Positions 9,146 through 17,296 of a DNA stretch of 64,000 nt are shown here, in pieces. Source of the stretch: Microbispora sp. NBC_01189. Its GTDB lineage: Bacteria > Actinomycetota > Actinomycetes > Streptosporangiales > Streptosporangiaceae. Location: the NCBI RefSeq assembly GCF_036010665.1, contig NZ_CP108581.1, forward strand, positions 3,019,501 through 3,083,500, written 5' to 3'. The notes under the pieces are model-generated. The model was not told where the DNA came from. It did not search any database and worked only from the letters and a program-made list of their open reading frames with translations. The position numbers and the translations under genes are program-made. The first letter of the stretch is position 1, and every line of letters starts with the position of its first letter.

Positions 9146-9279
9146 CAAGATCCTCCGTGGAAACCCCCGCCTTCAGGCGGGGAGGAATCGGACTCCTTGC
9201 GGAGCGGGGCGGGGGTAGGCGTTTCGCCGGAAGGCGAACCGCTGTGCGAATTCACGCGAGCGTCAGCTGATCGGGTGGC

Positions 9280-10398
9280 ATGATGTGCGGGGTGGCGCAG
9301 ACGGTGAAGCGGGCCTACAAGTACCGCTTCTATCCCACCCCCGAGCAGGCGTCCGGGCTTGTCCGGACGTTCGGGTGCGTGCGCCTGGTCTACAACAAGG
9401 CGTTGGAAGAACGCACCCGCGCCTACACCCTGGAGGGCCGCCGCGTCTCCTACGCGGAGTCCTCGGCCGCGTTGACGGCGTGGAAGCGGACCGAAGAGCT
9501 GGCGTTCCTGGCCGAGGTGTCGTCCGTGCCGTTGCAGCAGGCGCTGCGGCACCTGCAGGCCGCCTTCGCCCACTTTTTCGCCAAGCGGGCCAGGTACCCC
9601 ACCTTCAAGTCGCGGAAGAAGTCGCGGGCGTCGGCCGAGTACACCCGCTCGGCGTTCCGCTACCGCGACGGCCGGCTCACGCTGGCGAAGATGGACGGCC
9701 CGCTGGACATCGTGTGGTCGCGTCCACTCCCGCAGGGGGCGCAGCCGTCCACGGTGACGGTGAGCAAGGACGCGGCGGGCCGGTGGTTCGTGTCTCTCCT
9801 GGTGGAGCAGACCATCGACCCGCTCGACCCGGTGGGGAACACGGTTGGCGTGGATGCGGGGATCACCGCCCTGGTGACTCTCTCGACCGGTGAGAAGATC
9901 ACCAACCCCCGGCATGAGCGGGCCGACCGGCGCAAGCTGGCCAAGGCGCAGCGGGCCCTGGCCCGCAAAACCGCGGGCAGCAGCAACCGGGCCAGGGCCA
10001 GGGTGAAAGTCGCCCGCCTGCACGCGCGGATCGCCGACCGGCGCCGGGACTTCCTGCACAAGCTGTCGACTCGACTCGTCCGCGAGAACCAAACGGTCGT
10101 GATCGAGGACCTGACCGTCCGCGCCATGGTCAAGAACCACTCGCTGGCCCGCGCCGTCTCCGACGCCTCCTGGCGGCAACTGCGGTCGATGCTGGCGTAC
10201 AAAGCCACGTGGTACGGGCGGGAACTCGTGGTGATCGACCGGTGGTTTCCCAGCTCGAAGCTGTGCTCGGCCTGCGGGGCACTGCGGAAGTCGATGCCGC
10301 TGAACGTCCGGGCCTGGGAGTGCGCCTGCGGCGCGGTCCATGACCGGGACGTCAACGCCGCCAGGAACGTCCTCGCCGCCGGGCTGGCGGAGAGGTGA
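9280..10398 (+). CDS. tnpB: TnpB, RNA-guided transposon-associated nuclease
   Basis: A 372-aa OrfB/TnpB protein starting at one of two consecutive ATGs. The N-terminal KRAYKYRFYPTPEQ wedge start is typical. RuvC residues appear intact: D192 (VGVDAG), E276 (VIEDL) and D357 (HDRDVNAARN). The zinc finger has C329/C332 and then C348-A-C350, a C-x-C instead of the common C-x-x-C. TnpB is guided by an RNA made from the element's right end and cuts sites next to the transposon-adjacent motif, helping retention. Length and domains suggest an active protein. Confidence 0.93.
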   Translation: MMCGVAQTVKRAYKYRFYPTPEQASGLVRTFGCVRLVYNKALEERTRAYTLEGRRVSYAESSAALTAWKRTEELAFLAEVSSVPLQQALRHLQAAFAHFFAKRARYPTFKSRKKSRASAEYTRSAFRYRDGRLTLAKMDGPLDIVWSRPLPQGAQPSTVTVSKDAAGRWFVSLLVEQTIDPLDPVGNTVGVDAGITALVTLSTGEKITNPRHERADRRKLAKAQRALARKTAGSSNRARARVKVARLHARIADRRRDFLHKLSTRLVRENQTVVIEDLTVRAMVKNHSLARAVSDASWRQLRSMLAYKATWYGRELVVIDRWFPSSKLCSACGALRKSMPLNVRAWECACGAVHDRDVNAARNVLAAGLAER

Positions 10399-10521
10399 AA
10401 CGCCTGTGGAGCTGGTGTAAGACCTCAACGGAGTCCTCTCGGACGAGGCGACCGGCAGCGAAGCAGGAAGACCAACCTGTGAGGGTTGGAATCCCCTCCC
10501 TTCAGGGAGGGGGGATGTCAA
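10399..10521 (+). ncRNA. Candidate omega (reRNA) region at the TnpB element right end
   Basis: Guide RNAs of TnpB are formed from the 3' end of tnpB through the right end. After the tnpB stop this region folds into a small hairpin (CCAACC/GGTTGG, 10472-10489) and the terminal hairpin (10493-10512). The guide would begin just after TCAA at 10521, that is in the CBS gene. The position is by analogy; the 5' limit is unknown and may lie within tnpB. Confidence 0.4.
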
Positions 10522-10955
10522 GCGAGCCGCTTGAGCAGCGCGGAGAGTGTCACCGCGCCCAGCAGGCGGCCGCCGTCCAGCACCGCGACCAGGGGACTGC
10601 GGGTGCGAGCCATCAGCGCGCCGATCTCCAGAAGGGTGGCGTCCGGGTCGGTGACCGGCAGCTCGCGCGGACGCTCCGGCAGGGCCTGGCGGACCGTGCG
10701 ATCGCCCAGCGCGCGCACGAACGCGTCGGCGTGCGCCTCGTCGATCACCCGGGCCAGCGCGGGGTCGTCCTGGCAGTAGCGGGGCACGGCCAGGCGCAGC
10801 ACCTGCGTGCCGGGCAGGATCGACACCGGCGTGCCGCGCTCGTCCAGCACGATCAGCCCCGGCAGTTCGCGTTCGGCCATGAGGCGCGCGGCCTCGGCCA
10901 CGGGGGAGTCGAGCCCCACTGTGGGGAACGGCACTAGGAGATCCCGGGCGCGCAT
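10518..10955 (-). CDS. CBS-domain pair protein
   Basis: A 145-aa protein from the ATG at 10955, with AGGTGAG upstream. Two CBS units are seen: PFPTVGLDSPVAEAARLMAE...LIVLDERG and ELPVTDPDATLLEIGALMAR...LVAVLDGGRLLGAVTLSALL. CBS pairs bind adenine nucleotides and often gate transporters. Its TGA lies at the right end of the TnpB element and is followed, beyond the element, by the ArsB/NhaD-type transporter. A role in controlling that transporter is inferred from the ancestral operon. Confidence 0.87.
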   Translation of the reverse strand: MRARDLLVPFPTVGLDSPVAEAARLMAERELPGLIVLDERGTPVSILPGTQVLRLAVPRYCQDDPALARVIDEAHADAFVRALGDRTVRQALPERPRELPVTDPDATLLEIGALMARTRSPLVAVLDGGRLLGAVTLSALLKRLA

Positions 10956-11074
10956 GATCTCACCTGCCCACGACGTACGGCTGTGCTCACGTCTGCCTTC
11001 CGGTCGGCGGTCCGGCCTCCCGGGCATGGGAGACCCCTTCGCCGACCAGACTTCCCGGCACGCCCCAGGCCAGG

Positions 11075-12418
11075 CTATCGGTCGGATATGCCGTACAGAA
11101 GCCCCGAAGAGCGGACGAACGCCCCCTCGGCGTGCGGAAGACGGCCGAGCGATCCCGCCGGCAGCGGCACCACGCCCTCGGGCGCGGTGGTCAGGCGGGC
11201 GGCGAAGGCCAGCCGGCGCCCGGGGCGTCCGTCCGGGGAGACGTAGTCGTCCGCGCCCGCGAACCACGTCTCCCCGACCACCCCGGCCACCCCAACCTTC
11301 CCGACCGCCCCGGCCGCCGCGATCCGCGCCAGCGCGGCCTGGACGTCCTCCCCCGGCCGTACGACTGTCGCGGGCAGGCGGTCGGTCTCCTCGTCGGACC
11401 GCACGAGCGGCGTGCCGTCGAGCCAGCCGACGAGACAGACCGTGACCTCCTCGAACCCGGACCGCGCCGCCTCGGCCACCGCCTCCGCCGCGCCCGGCGT
11501 CTCCCACCCGTGCAGGGAGAAGACCGGCGGGCCGGACCCGTTCGAGCGGGCGGCCGTCCCGCCGTGGGCGAGCGCGCGGCGCACGGCCTCGACACCGGCC
11601 CGCGCGTACGGCACCGTCCGCTCGGGCAGCCGGTCCATCGGGAACCAGCCCAGCTCCGCGCACTTGTGCGGTTCGGCGTTGACCGGCGTGCCGATGTATC
11701 CCCCGGGCACGAGGAACAGCCCGACGCGGGCCGTGCCGCCCGGGTTGCGATGGTGCAGCACGTGGACCACCTCACAGCCGTACGGCTCGATGCCCAGCTC
11801 CTCGCGCGCCTCGCGGACCGTGGCGTCCACGGCGGTCTCCCCTTCCTCCAGGTGCCCGGACGGCATGATCTGCCACTCCCCGTCGGCGTACCCGGTGCCG
11901 TGGCGGCGGCCGAGCAGCACCCTGTCTCCGTCCGTCACCAGCAGATGCACGTCCACGACCGGCCGGTACCGGCCCGGCGCGTACGTCGCGGCGTCGAGCA
12001 GCGCGGGCAGCGTGGCGGCGCTCGCCGAGATGAACTCCCCCAGCTCCGGAGGCACCACGTTCAGCGTGCGCACGTCCGCGGGGCGGACCCGCCGGATCTG
12101 GTGCAGGCCGATGTCGGGTTCGAGGAACTCGGGGCCGCTGCGGCGCGACAGGTCGAGCGAGACGAGCCGGCAGGCGAAGACGGTGCTCAGGCGGCCCGGC
12201 TCGACGAGGGTGAACACGTGCAGCGCCGGCCCCGCGGTGGCGCCCAGCTCCTCGTCGAGCTCGCGGCGCAGCGCCGCCTCCAGGGAGGCGTCGCCCGGCT
12301 CCACCCCGCCGCCCGGCGTGATCCAGTACGGCTCACGCTCGGGGCGCACCCGGCGGAACAGGACGACGTCGTCGCCGTCGAACAGGATGGCCCGGACAGC
12401 GTGCCGCACGGTGGTCAT
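11075..12418 (-). CDS. Double Nudix hydrolase with C-terminal extension
   Basis: A 447-aa protein from the ATG at 12418 (a second ATG three codons upstream is possible). The first Nudix box is GGGVEPGDASLEAALRRELDEELGA. The second, near residue 205, is SGHLEEGETAVDATVREAREELGIE. Both keep the RExxEE core. Nudix enzymes cleave nucleoside diphosphates linked to another group; the substrate is unknown. The last 140 residues are not Nudix and are rich in Gly/Ala (GAVGKVGVAGVVGETWFAG). It is divergent from the aldo-keto reductase. Confidence 0.85.
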   Translation of the reverse strand: MTTVRHAVRAILFDGDDVVLFRRVRPEREPYWITPGGGVEPGDASLEAALRRELDEELGATAGPALHVFTLVEPGRLSTVFACRLVSLDLSRRSGPEFLEPDIGLHQIRRVRPADVRTLNVVPPELGEFISASAATLPALLDAATYAPGRYRPVVDVHLLVTDGDRVLLGRRHGTGYADGEWQIMPSGHLEEGETAVDATVREAREELGIEPYGCEVVHVLHHRNPGGTARVGLFLVPGGYIGTPVNAEPHKCAELGWFPMDRLPERTVPYARAGVEAVRRALAHGGTAARSNGSGPPVFSLHGWETPGAAEAVAEAARSGFEEVTVCLVGWLDGTPLVRSDEETDRLPATVVRPGEDVQAALARIAAAGAVGKVGVAGVVGETWFAGADDYVSPDGRPGRRLAFAARLTTAPEGVVPLPAGSLGRLPHAEGAFVRSSGLLYGISDR

Positions 12419-12526
12419 GCCCGGCATCCTCTCGCGGGCGTCCGCCGCCCGCCCCCCGGACCGCCTTCCGGACGGCGCGAAATACGGTGAGGTGACGCTT
12501 CCGTTGCCGACGAATGTGAGGGAACC

Positions 12527-13468
12527 ATGACAGAGATGACCTATCGGCGGCTGGGCGACTCGGGGCTCGTCGTCTCGGCCGTCGGCCTCGGCGGCAACAA
12601 CTTCGGCCGCAGGATCGACCTCGACGCCACGCGCGCCGTGGTCGGCGCGGCGCTCGACGCGGGCGTCACGCTGATCGACACCGCCGACATCTACGGCGAG
12701 TCGGAGGCCCTGCTCGGCGAGGTGCTGAAGGGGCGGCGCGACCAGGTCGTCCTCGCGACCAAGTTCGGCGGGGACGTGCAGGGCGCCAACGGGCCCGACT
12801 GGGGCGCGCGGGCCTCGCGGCGCTACGTCCGCCTGGCGGTCGAACGGTCGCTGCGGCGGCTCAGGACCGACTGGATCGACCTCTACCAGTTGCACTTCCC
12901 CGATCCGTCCACGCCGGTCGAGGAGACCCTGTCGGTGTTGACGGACCTGGTGCGGGAGGGGAAGGTCCGCTACCTGGGCTCGTCCAACTTCGCGGCCTGG
13001 CAGGTCACCGACGCCGACTGGATCGCCCGCACCGGGGGTCTGGAGCGCTTCGTCAGCGCCCAGAACGAGTACAGCCTGCTGGACCGCCGGGTGGAGCAGG
13101 AGCTCGTCCCCGCGCTGGCCCACCACGGCATCGGCCTGCTGCCGTACTTCCCGCTCGCCAACGGCCTGCTGACCGGCAAGTACCGGCGCGGGGAGCAGCC
13201 GCCGGAGGGCAGCCGCCTCGCCGGGCGCCCGCAGTATCTGACCGATGAACGGTTCGACGTGGTGGAGCGGCTGCGGGAGTTCGCCGGACGGCAGGGCGTG
13301 ACCCTGCTCGACGTGGCCATCGGAGGGCTGCTCGCGCGGCCCGCCGTGTCGTCGGTCATCGCGGGCGCGACCCGGCCGGAGCAGGTCGAGGCCAACGCGG
13401 CGGCGGCCGGATGGCGGCCGGACGAGACGGCGTTGAAGGAGCTCGACGAAATCCTCTCGGGGGCGTGA
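12527..13468 (+). CDS. Aldo/keto reductase
   Basis: A 313-aa TIM-barrel oxidoreductase with ATG at 12527. Catalytic residues are visible: D and Y in DTADIYGESEALLGEVL, K in VLATKFGG and H in LYQLHFPDP. The NADPH-binding end has SSVIAGATRPEQVEANAAA. The protein resembles the YghZ/Tas-like group. The substrate is unknown. It lies just upstream of the ArsR/SRPBCC pair on the same strand, 40 bp before that gene. Confidence 0.93.
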   Translation: MTEMTYRRLGDSGLVVSAVGLGGNNFGRRIDLDATRAVVGAALDAGVTLIDTADIYGESEALLGEVLKGRRDQVVLATKFGGDVQGANGPDWGARASRRYVRLAVERSLRRLRTDWIDLYQLHFPDPSTPVEETLSVLTDLVREGKVRYLGSSNFAAWQVTDADWIARTGGLERFVSAQNEYSLLDRRVEQELVPALAHHGIGLLPYFPLANGLLTGKYRRGEQPPEGSRLAGRPQYLTDERFDVVERLREFAGRQGVTLLDVAIGGLLARPAVSSVIAGATRPEQVEANAAAAGWRPDETALKELDEILSGA

Positions 13469-13497
13469 CGTCGTTACATAACCTTGCGGGAATATAG

Positions 13498-13515
13498 CCG
13501 AACAGGTATGTTCGG
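13498..13515 (+). promoter_or_regulatory. Palindrome CCGAAC-N6-GTTCGG at the arsR start
   Basis: A perfect 6-bp inverted repeat with a 6-bp spacer overlaps the first possible ATG (13508) of the ArsR-type gene, downstream of an AT-rich AATATAG stretch. This is a natural place for an autorepressor operator; the link is inferred. Confidence 0.5.
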
Positions 13516-13849
13516 GAGTGTGCCAGCGACATTCGACGTGCTCGCCGAGCCCGTGCGGCGGCGGATCCTCGACCTGCTGCTCGAACGCCCCCGTCTCGTC
13601 GGGGAGCTCACCGAGCGGCTCGGCCTGACCCAGCCCGGCACCTCCAAGCACCTCAAGGTGCTGCGTGAGGCCGGGCTGGTCCGCGTGCGCAGGGACGCCC
13701 AGCGCCGGTGGTACGAGCTCCGCCCCGAGCCGCTCGCCGAGATCGACGCGTGGCTCGCGCCGTACCGGAGGCTGTGGTCGGCGAGCTTCGACGCGCTGGA
13801 GAGACATCTGGACGAGACGCCCGACGACGACCTGGAGGAGATGACGTGA
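13508..13849 (+). CDS. ArsR-family winged-helix regulator
   Basis: 113 aa from ATG 13508; GTG 13520 (giving VPATFDVLAEPVRR) is an equally good choice, and no clear ribosome site decides it. The winged helix shows DVLAEPVRRRILDLLLERP, LVGELTERLGLTQPGTSKHL and a wing with RVRRDAQRRWYELR. It lacks metal-binding cysteines. This subtype normally sits beside an SRPBCC/AHSA1 gene, as here: its TGA overlaps the GTG of the next gene. Confidence 0.9.
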   Translation: MFGSVPATFDVLAEPVRRRILDLLLERPRLVGELTERLGLTQPGTSKHLKVLREAGLVRVRRDAQRRWYELRPEPLAEIDAWLAPYRRLWSASFDALERHLDETPDDDLEEMT

Positions 13850-14802
13850 AGGCGACGCTCGACGAGATCGACGGACGGCCGGTGCTGCGGATGGAGCGCA
13901 GGCTGTCCCACCCGAGGGAGAAGGTCTGGCGGGCGATCATCGAGCCCGAGCGGCTCGGCCGGTGGTTCCCGTTCACGGTCGACGAGATGGACCCGAGGGT
14001 GGGCGGGAAGATCAGATTCGGCGGCGGCATGACGCTGGACGCGGAGATCACCGAGCTGGACCCGCCCCGCGTGTTCGCCTTCGTCCAGCGCTCCGCGCCG
14101 GAGGTGCCGCGCGAGGGTGACAACCTGCTGCGCTTCGAGCTGTCGCCCGAGGAGGACGGCGGCTGCCTGCTCGTCTTCACGCAGGTCTTCGACGACCGCC
14201 CGGCCGCCGCGAGCTACGCCTCCGGATGGCAGGTGTGTCTCGACGCCCTGGAGGCGGTCGTCGCCGGACGGGCACCCGAGTGGCCGGAGGGGAACTTCCC
14301 GGAGCTCCACCAGGCGTATGTGGAGACGTTCGGCCTCACCGAGGGGGTGGCCAGGGGAGAAGACGCGCCGGGCGACTGGCGGGTGCGGTTCGAGCGGCAG
14401 CTCACGCGGCCGGTCGAGGAGGTCTGGAACGCCGTGGGGGCCGCCGGGGCGAGGATCGGCGCCCCGGTGCCGGCCCGTCTCGGCGAGGGGACCGTCACGG
14501 CCGTCCGTACGCCGGGGGCTCCGGGGGTTGTGGGGGCTCCGGGAGCTCAGGGCGCCGCGCCCGGCGCGGAGGAGCCGGCGTTCGTGGAGTTCACGGTCGC
14601 ACCGGCGCGGCCGGACGCGGGACCGGACGGGGCCGGCCACGCCGCGGAAGGGGACGGGCGACGGGTGCGCTGGGAGCTGTCCCGGGGCACCGGGCACGGT
14701 GCGCGGCTGGTCGTCACGGACACCGGCGCGACCGGCCACGCCTCCGTGCTGGAGGCGTGGCGGAACCGGATAGAGACGCTGGCGCGCGATCTGGTCGGCT
14801 GA
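13846..14802 (+). CDS. SRPBCC (AHSA1-like) protein, two-domain
   Basis: GTG at 13846 with GGAGGAG five bases upstream, overlapping the arsR stop; 318 aa. The first 150 residues form an AHSA1-type START fold: MERRLSHPREKVWRAIIEPE, WFPFTVDEMDPRVGGKIRF and GWQVCLDALEAVVAG. From about residue 185 a second, shorter SRPBCC-like unit begins (VRFERQLTRPVEEVWNAVG). It is broken by a Gly/Pro/Ala-rich insert near residues 220-245. The ligand is unknown. The ArsR partner suggests small-molecule-responsive control. Confidence 0.85.
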   Translation: MKATLDEIDGRPVLRMERRLSHPREKVWRAIIEPERLGRWFPFTVDEMDPRVGGKIRFGGGMTLDAEITELDPPRVFAFVQRSAPEVPREGDNLLRFELSPEEDGGCLLVFTQVFDDRPAAASYASGWQVCLDALEAVVAGRAPEWPEGNFPELHQAYVETFGLTEGVARGEDAPGDWRVRFERQLTRPVEEVWNAVGAAGARIGAPVPARLGEGTVTAVRTPGAPGVVGAPGAQGAAPGAEEPAFVEFTVAPARPDAGPDGAGHAAEGDGRRVRWELSRGTGHGARLVVTDTGATGHASVLEAWRNRIETLARDLVG

Positions 14803-14834
14803 ACCCGGGAACGGCCCCGAGGCGCCGTATGTCG

Positions 14835-15275
14835 TCAGTAGTCGAGCATCCTCAGCAGACGGCGCAGGTACGGCGGCACGTTCCGCAGCCGTACGGCGTC
14901 GTGCGTGACGAAGGAGGCGGGAGCCAGCAGGGCCCGCAGCCCCGCGAGATCGATGAACCGCAGGTCGCCCGTGTCGATGACGATCTCGCCGCGCGCCTTC
15001 CGCGCCGCGGCGAGCGCGCCCGCCAGGGCCTCACTGTTGGAGACGTCGACCTCGCCATCGATGATCACCGACGAGTCCGCCGGGGACCACCTGACGCTGA
15101 CATAGGTGTCTGTGTAGAGAACTCCGCACTGATCGGCGGCGGAGGTCACGAGGTGCACCGGCTGAGAACGCCGGTGGTCGATCCACCGCTCGCCGCGTAC
15201 AGGCGGGCGGTCATGGAGCAGGACATGACGCTGATCATCGCTGTCCCACCTCCCTAGGGAAGCTGGAGTATTCAC
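14835..15275 (-). CDS. STAS-domain protein (anti-sigma factor antagonist-like)
   Basis: The STAS core is in the last 100 residues: VSVRWSPADSSVIIDGEVDV, a phosphorylatable Ser in DVSNSEALAGAL, then IVIDTGDLRFIDLAGLRALL. The start is uncertain. GTG 15275 gives 146 aa with an unusual N-terminus. GTG 15149 gives 104 aa, the normal STAS length, and overlaps the TGA of a 30-codon ORF (ATG 15238) that has a GGGAGG ribosome site. I favour the shorter protein with coupling to that upstream ORF. STAS proteins bind HATPase anti-sigma factors; two such genes are nearby (16282, 18336). Confidence 0.8.
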   Translation of the reverse strand: MNTPASLGRWDSDDQRHVLLHDRPPVRGERWIDHRRSQPVHLVTSAADQCGVLYTDTYVSVRWSPADSSVIIDGEVDVSNSEALAGALAAARKARGEIVIDTGDLRFIDLAGLRALLAPASFVTHDAVRLRNVPPYLRRLLRMLDY

Positions 15276-15355
15276 TGAGCGTCGCCGTCTGACGCTACTT
15301 CTGTCAATGGTTAGCCTCGTTAATAATCAACGAAGATCTAACAAGCGGCGGTGCG

Positions 15356-16177
15356 TCAGCGCTTGCGGCCGACCGCGCCGACCGACCACACCGTGTTCTT
15401 CGGCGGCCGCAGCCCGCCGGGATCGGGGCGCCAGTCCGGCAGCAGGACGAGGCCGGGTTCCACCAGCTCAAGGTCCCCGAACAGCGGGAGGATCTCCGCC
15501 CGGGTGGGCAGGCGCATGCGGCCGTCGTCCTTGACGGCCCACTCGTCGGCGAACAGCAGGGACAGCCGGTCCGTCACCTCCGGCCGAATGTCGGAGATGG
15601 CGTGGCTGATGACCACGTAACTGCCGGGGGTGATCTTCTCGCGTACCCGCCGGGTGAGGGCGAGCGTCAGATCGTCGTCGTTGATGGCCCAGAGGACGGA
15701 GACGAGCAGGACGGCCACGGGCTCGTCAAGATCCACGAGGCCGCGTAGCCGCGGGTGCGCGAACAGCCCGTCGGGGTCGCGCACGTCGCCGTGGATCACC
15801 ACAACGCGCTCGTCGTCCTCGATCAGCGCCTGCCCGTGGTTCACCACGACGGGGTCGTTGTCGACGTACACCACCCGGGCGTCGGGGGCGTACCGCTGCG
15901 CGATCTCATGGACGTTGCCCTGGGTCGGCAGGCCGCACCCGATGTCGACGAACTGCCGGATTCCGGCCTCGGCCAGGAACCGTACGGCCCTGCGCATGAA
16001 CTTGCGTCCCTCGCGGCACATCATCGGCAGCTCGGGCGCGATCCGCAGCGCCGTCTCCGCCGCGCCGCGGTCCGCGGCGAAGTTGTTCTTCCCGCCGAGC
16101 CAGTAGTCGTAGACCCGGGCCTCGTTCGGGATGGACGGGTTGAAACCCACCGGCTCGATCGGGGGGAAACCCGGCAT
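15356..16177 (-). CDS. SAM-dependent methyltransferase, DUF574 family
   Basis: A 273-aa protein with ATG at 16177 and GGAGG four bases upstream. Hallmarks are PSIPNEARVYDYWLGGKNNF at the N-terminus, the SAM-binding VDIGCGLPTQGNVHE and VVYVDNDPVVV, and SHAISD near the C-terminus. DUF574 proteins are abundant in Streptomyces and relatives; their substrates are largely unknown. Confidence 0.93.
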   Translation of the reverse strand: MPGFPPIEPVGFNPSIPNEARVYDYWLGGKNNFAADRGAAETALRIAPELPMMCREGRKFMRRAVRFLAEAGIRQFVDIGCGLPTQGNVHEIAQRYAPDARVVYVDNDPVVVNHGQALIEDDERVVVIHGDVRDPDGLFAHPRLRGLVDLDEPVAVLLVSVLWAINDDDLTLALTRRVREKITPGSYVVISHAISDIRPEVTDRLSLLFADEWAVKDDGRMRLPTRAEILPLFGDLELVEPGLVLLPDWRPDPGGLRPPKNTVWSVGAVGRKR

Positions 16178-16281
16178 GATCCTCCGTTCAGCCCAGACCG
16201 CGATACTACCGGGGAAAATCGGGCGGAACAGAGGGGAAGATCCGGGTGAGGACCTGACGGGGGCGGGCAGGCCCGGGTGCG

Positions 16282-16830
16282 TCAGCGGAGGGAGCGCTCG
16301 GCCGTGAAGCCGGCCCACACCGCCTTGCCCATGGGACGCAGGGGCGCCCAGCCCCACATGCGGCTGACCCCCGCCACGACCTGGAGGCCGCGTCCCGTCT
16401 CCGACACGTAGTCGGGCTCACGCAGCACCGGGGCGGCGCTGCTGGGGTCGGTGACCATGCACAGCAGCGCCCGGGTTGAACGGAACATCAGCAGCCGTAC
16501 CGGGACGGGGTGGATCGCCTGGTGGCGCAGACCGTGCCGCAGGGCGTTCGTGACCAGTTCGCAGACCGCGAGCGCGGCGTCGTCGGAGACGTCGTCCATC
16601 GACCAGGTGCGCAGCACACCCGCGGTGAAATGGCGCGCGGTGCGCGCGGCGAGACTCTCGCGGTGGAATTCGTGCACCGCCACCTGGGGCACGTCGTCGG
16701 GCTCGGATCCGTTGATCCACGGCCACCGCACACCATCCGGAAAGACCTGCTCAAGCGTGCCCAGCCAGGGATCACGGGCACCGCTATCGGCTTCTGCGAG
16801 TGAAGCGCGGTCTGTCCGATAACCAGTCAT
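16282..16830 (-). CDS. HATPase_c protein (RsbW-like anti-sigma regulatory kinase)
   Basis: A 182-aa protein from the ATG at 16830. The GHKL ATP site shows CELVTNALRHG (N box), then a VTDPS segment and SETGRGLQVVAGV (G2 box). The first 60 residues are an extra N-terminal region. It is divergent from the DUF397 and XRE genes; HATPase, DUF397 and XRE/DUF5753 form the WhiJ-type sets repeated in actinomycete genomes. Confidence 0.87.
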   Translation of the reverse strand: MTGYRTDRASLAEADSGARDPWLGTLEQVFPDGVRWPWINGSEPDDVPQVAVHEFHRESLAARTARHFTAGVLRTWSMDDVSDDAALAVCELVTNALRHGLRHQAIHPVPVRLLMFRSTRALLCMVTDPSSAAPVLREPDYVSETGRGLQVVAGVSRMWGWAPLRPMGKAVWAGFTAERSLR

Positions 16831-16979
16831 TGAGAGCCTTATGAGGTTGATGTCGACCGTGTGGCGGGATGACTCAGTACGTCATACTGCTCCCATTGGT
16901 GCTCCTGTGCAAGTACAGATGCACGTGCAAGCGCTTGAAAGTCCTTGCATGGGCGGGGGAATCCGAAACGAGGCCCCAC

Positions 16980-17219
16980 ATGTCCGTGATCTACAACGGG
17001 ATGCCCTCATCTCATCTGGGCCGGGTGGGCTGGCGCAAGAGCCGGCAAAGCAATCCGAGCGGGAACTGCGTCGAGATCGCCGTGCTCCCCGACGGCCGGG
17101 TGGCGTTGCGTAACTCCCGGCACCCGTCCGGCCCCGCGCTGATTGTGCCCGTCCAGGACATGGCCGCTTTCGTCCGCTCGGTCAAAGAGGGCGAATTCGA
17201 CGATCTGCTGCAGAACTGA
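16980..17219 (+). CDS. DUF397 small protein
   Basis: 79 aa from ATG 16980; the frame stays open upstream, but the family starts about here. The DUF397 signature is GWRKSRQSNPSGNCVEIAV, then GRVALRNSRHPSGPALIVP and an FVRSVKEGEFD end. DUF397 proteins are partners of WhiJ-like XRE regulators such as the one encoded 77 bp downstream and may counteract them. Confidence 0.9.
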   Translation: MSVIYNGMPSSHLGRVGWRKSRQSNPSGNCVEIAVLPDGRVALRNSRHPSGPALIVPVQDMAAFVRSVKEGEFDDLLQN

Positions 17220-17296
17220 TCACACCGCTTGCGCCAGACGACGGGGAGAGTATCGTTAACAGGGCGTAAACATCGGTGCACCTCTAAGGACCTCAT

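Larger units (their letters stand above)
9149..10521 (+). mobile_element. IS605/IS1341-type element with tnpB only
   Basis: The element contains tnpB and no tnpA. The left end has a hairpin at 9165-9182 (CCCCGCC, TTCA loop) and the right end a similar one at 10493-10512 (CCCCTCCC, TTCA loop). The right end reads GATGTCAA, and TCAA also flanks the left end at 9145-9148. Removing 9149-10521 gives a continuous CBS-stop/transporter-start overlap, so these limits are my best estimate. IS605 elements move as single strands and leave no target duplication, which fits. It probably depends on TnpA in trans. Confidence 0.8.

Noticed and set aside
7640-9283. 547-codon plus-strand ORF over the transporter
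   Set aside because: Low-complexity His/Arg/Asp-rich shadow of the ArsB/NhaD-type gene on the minus strand.
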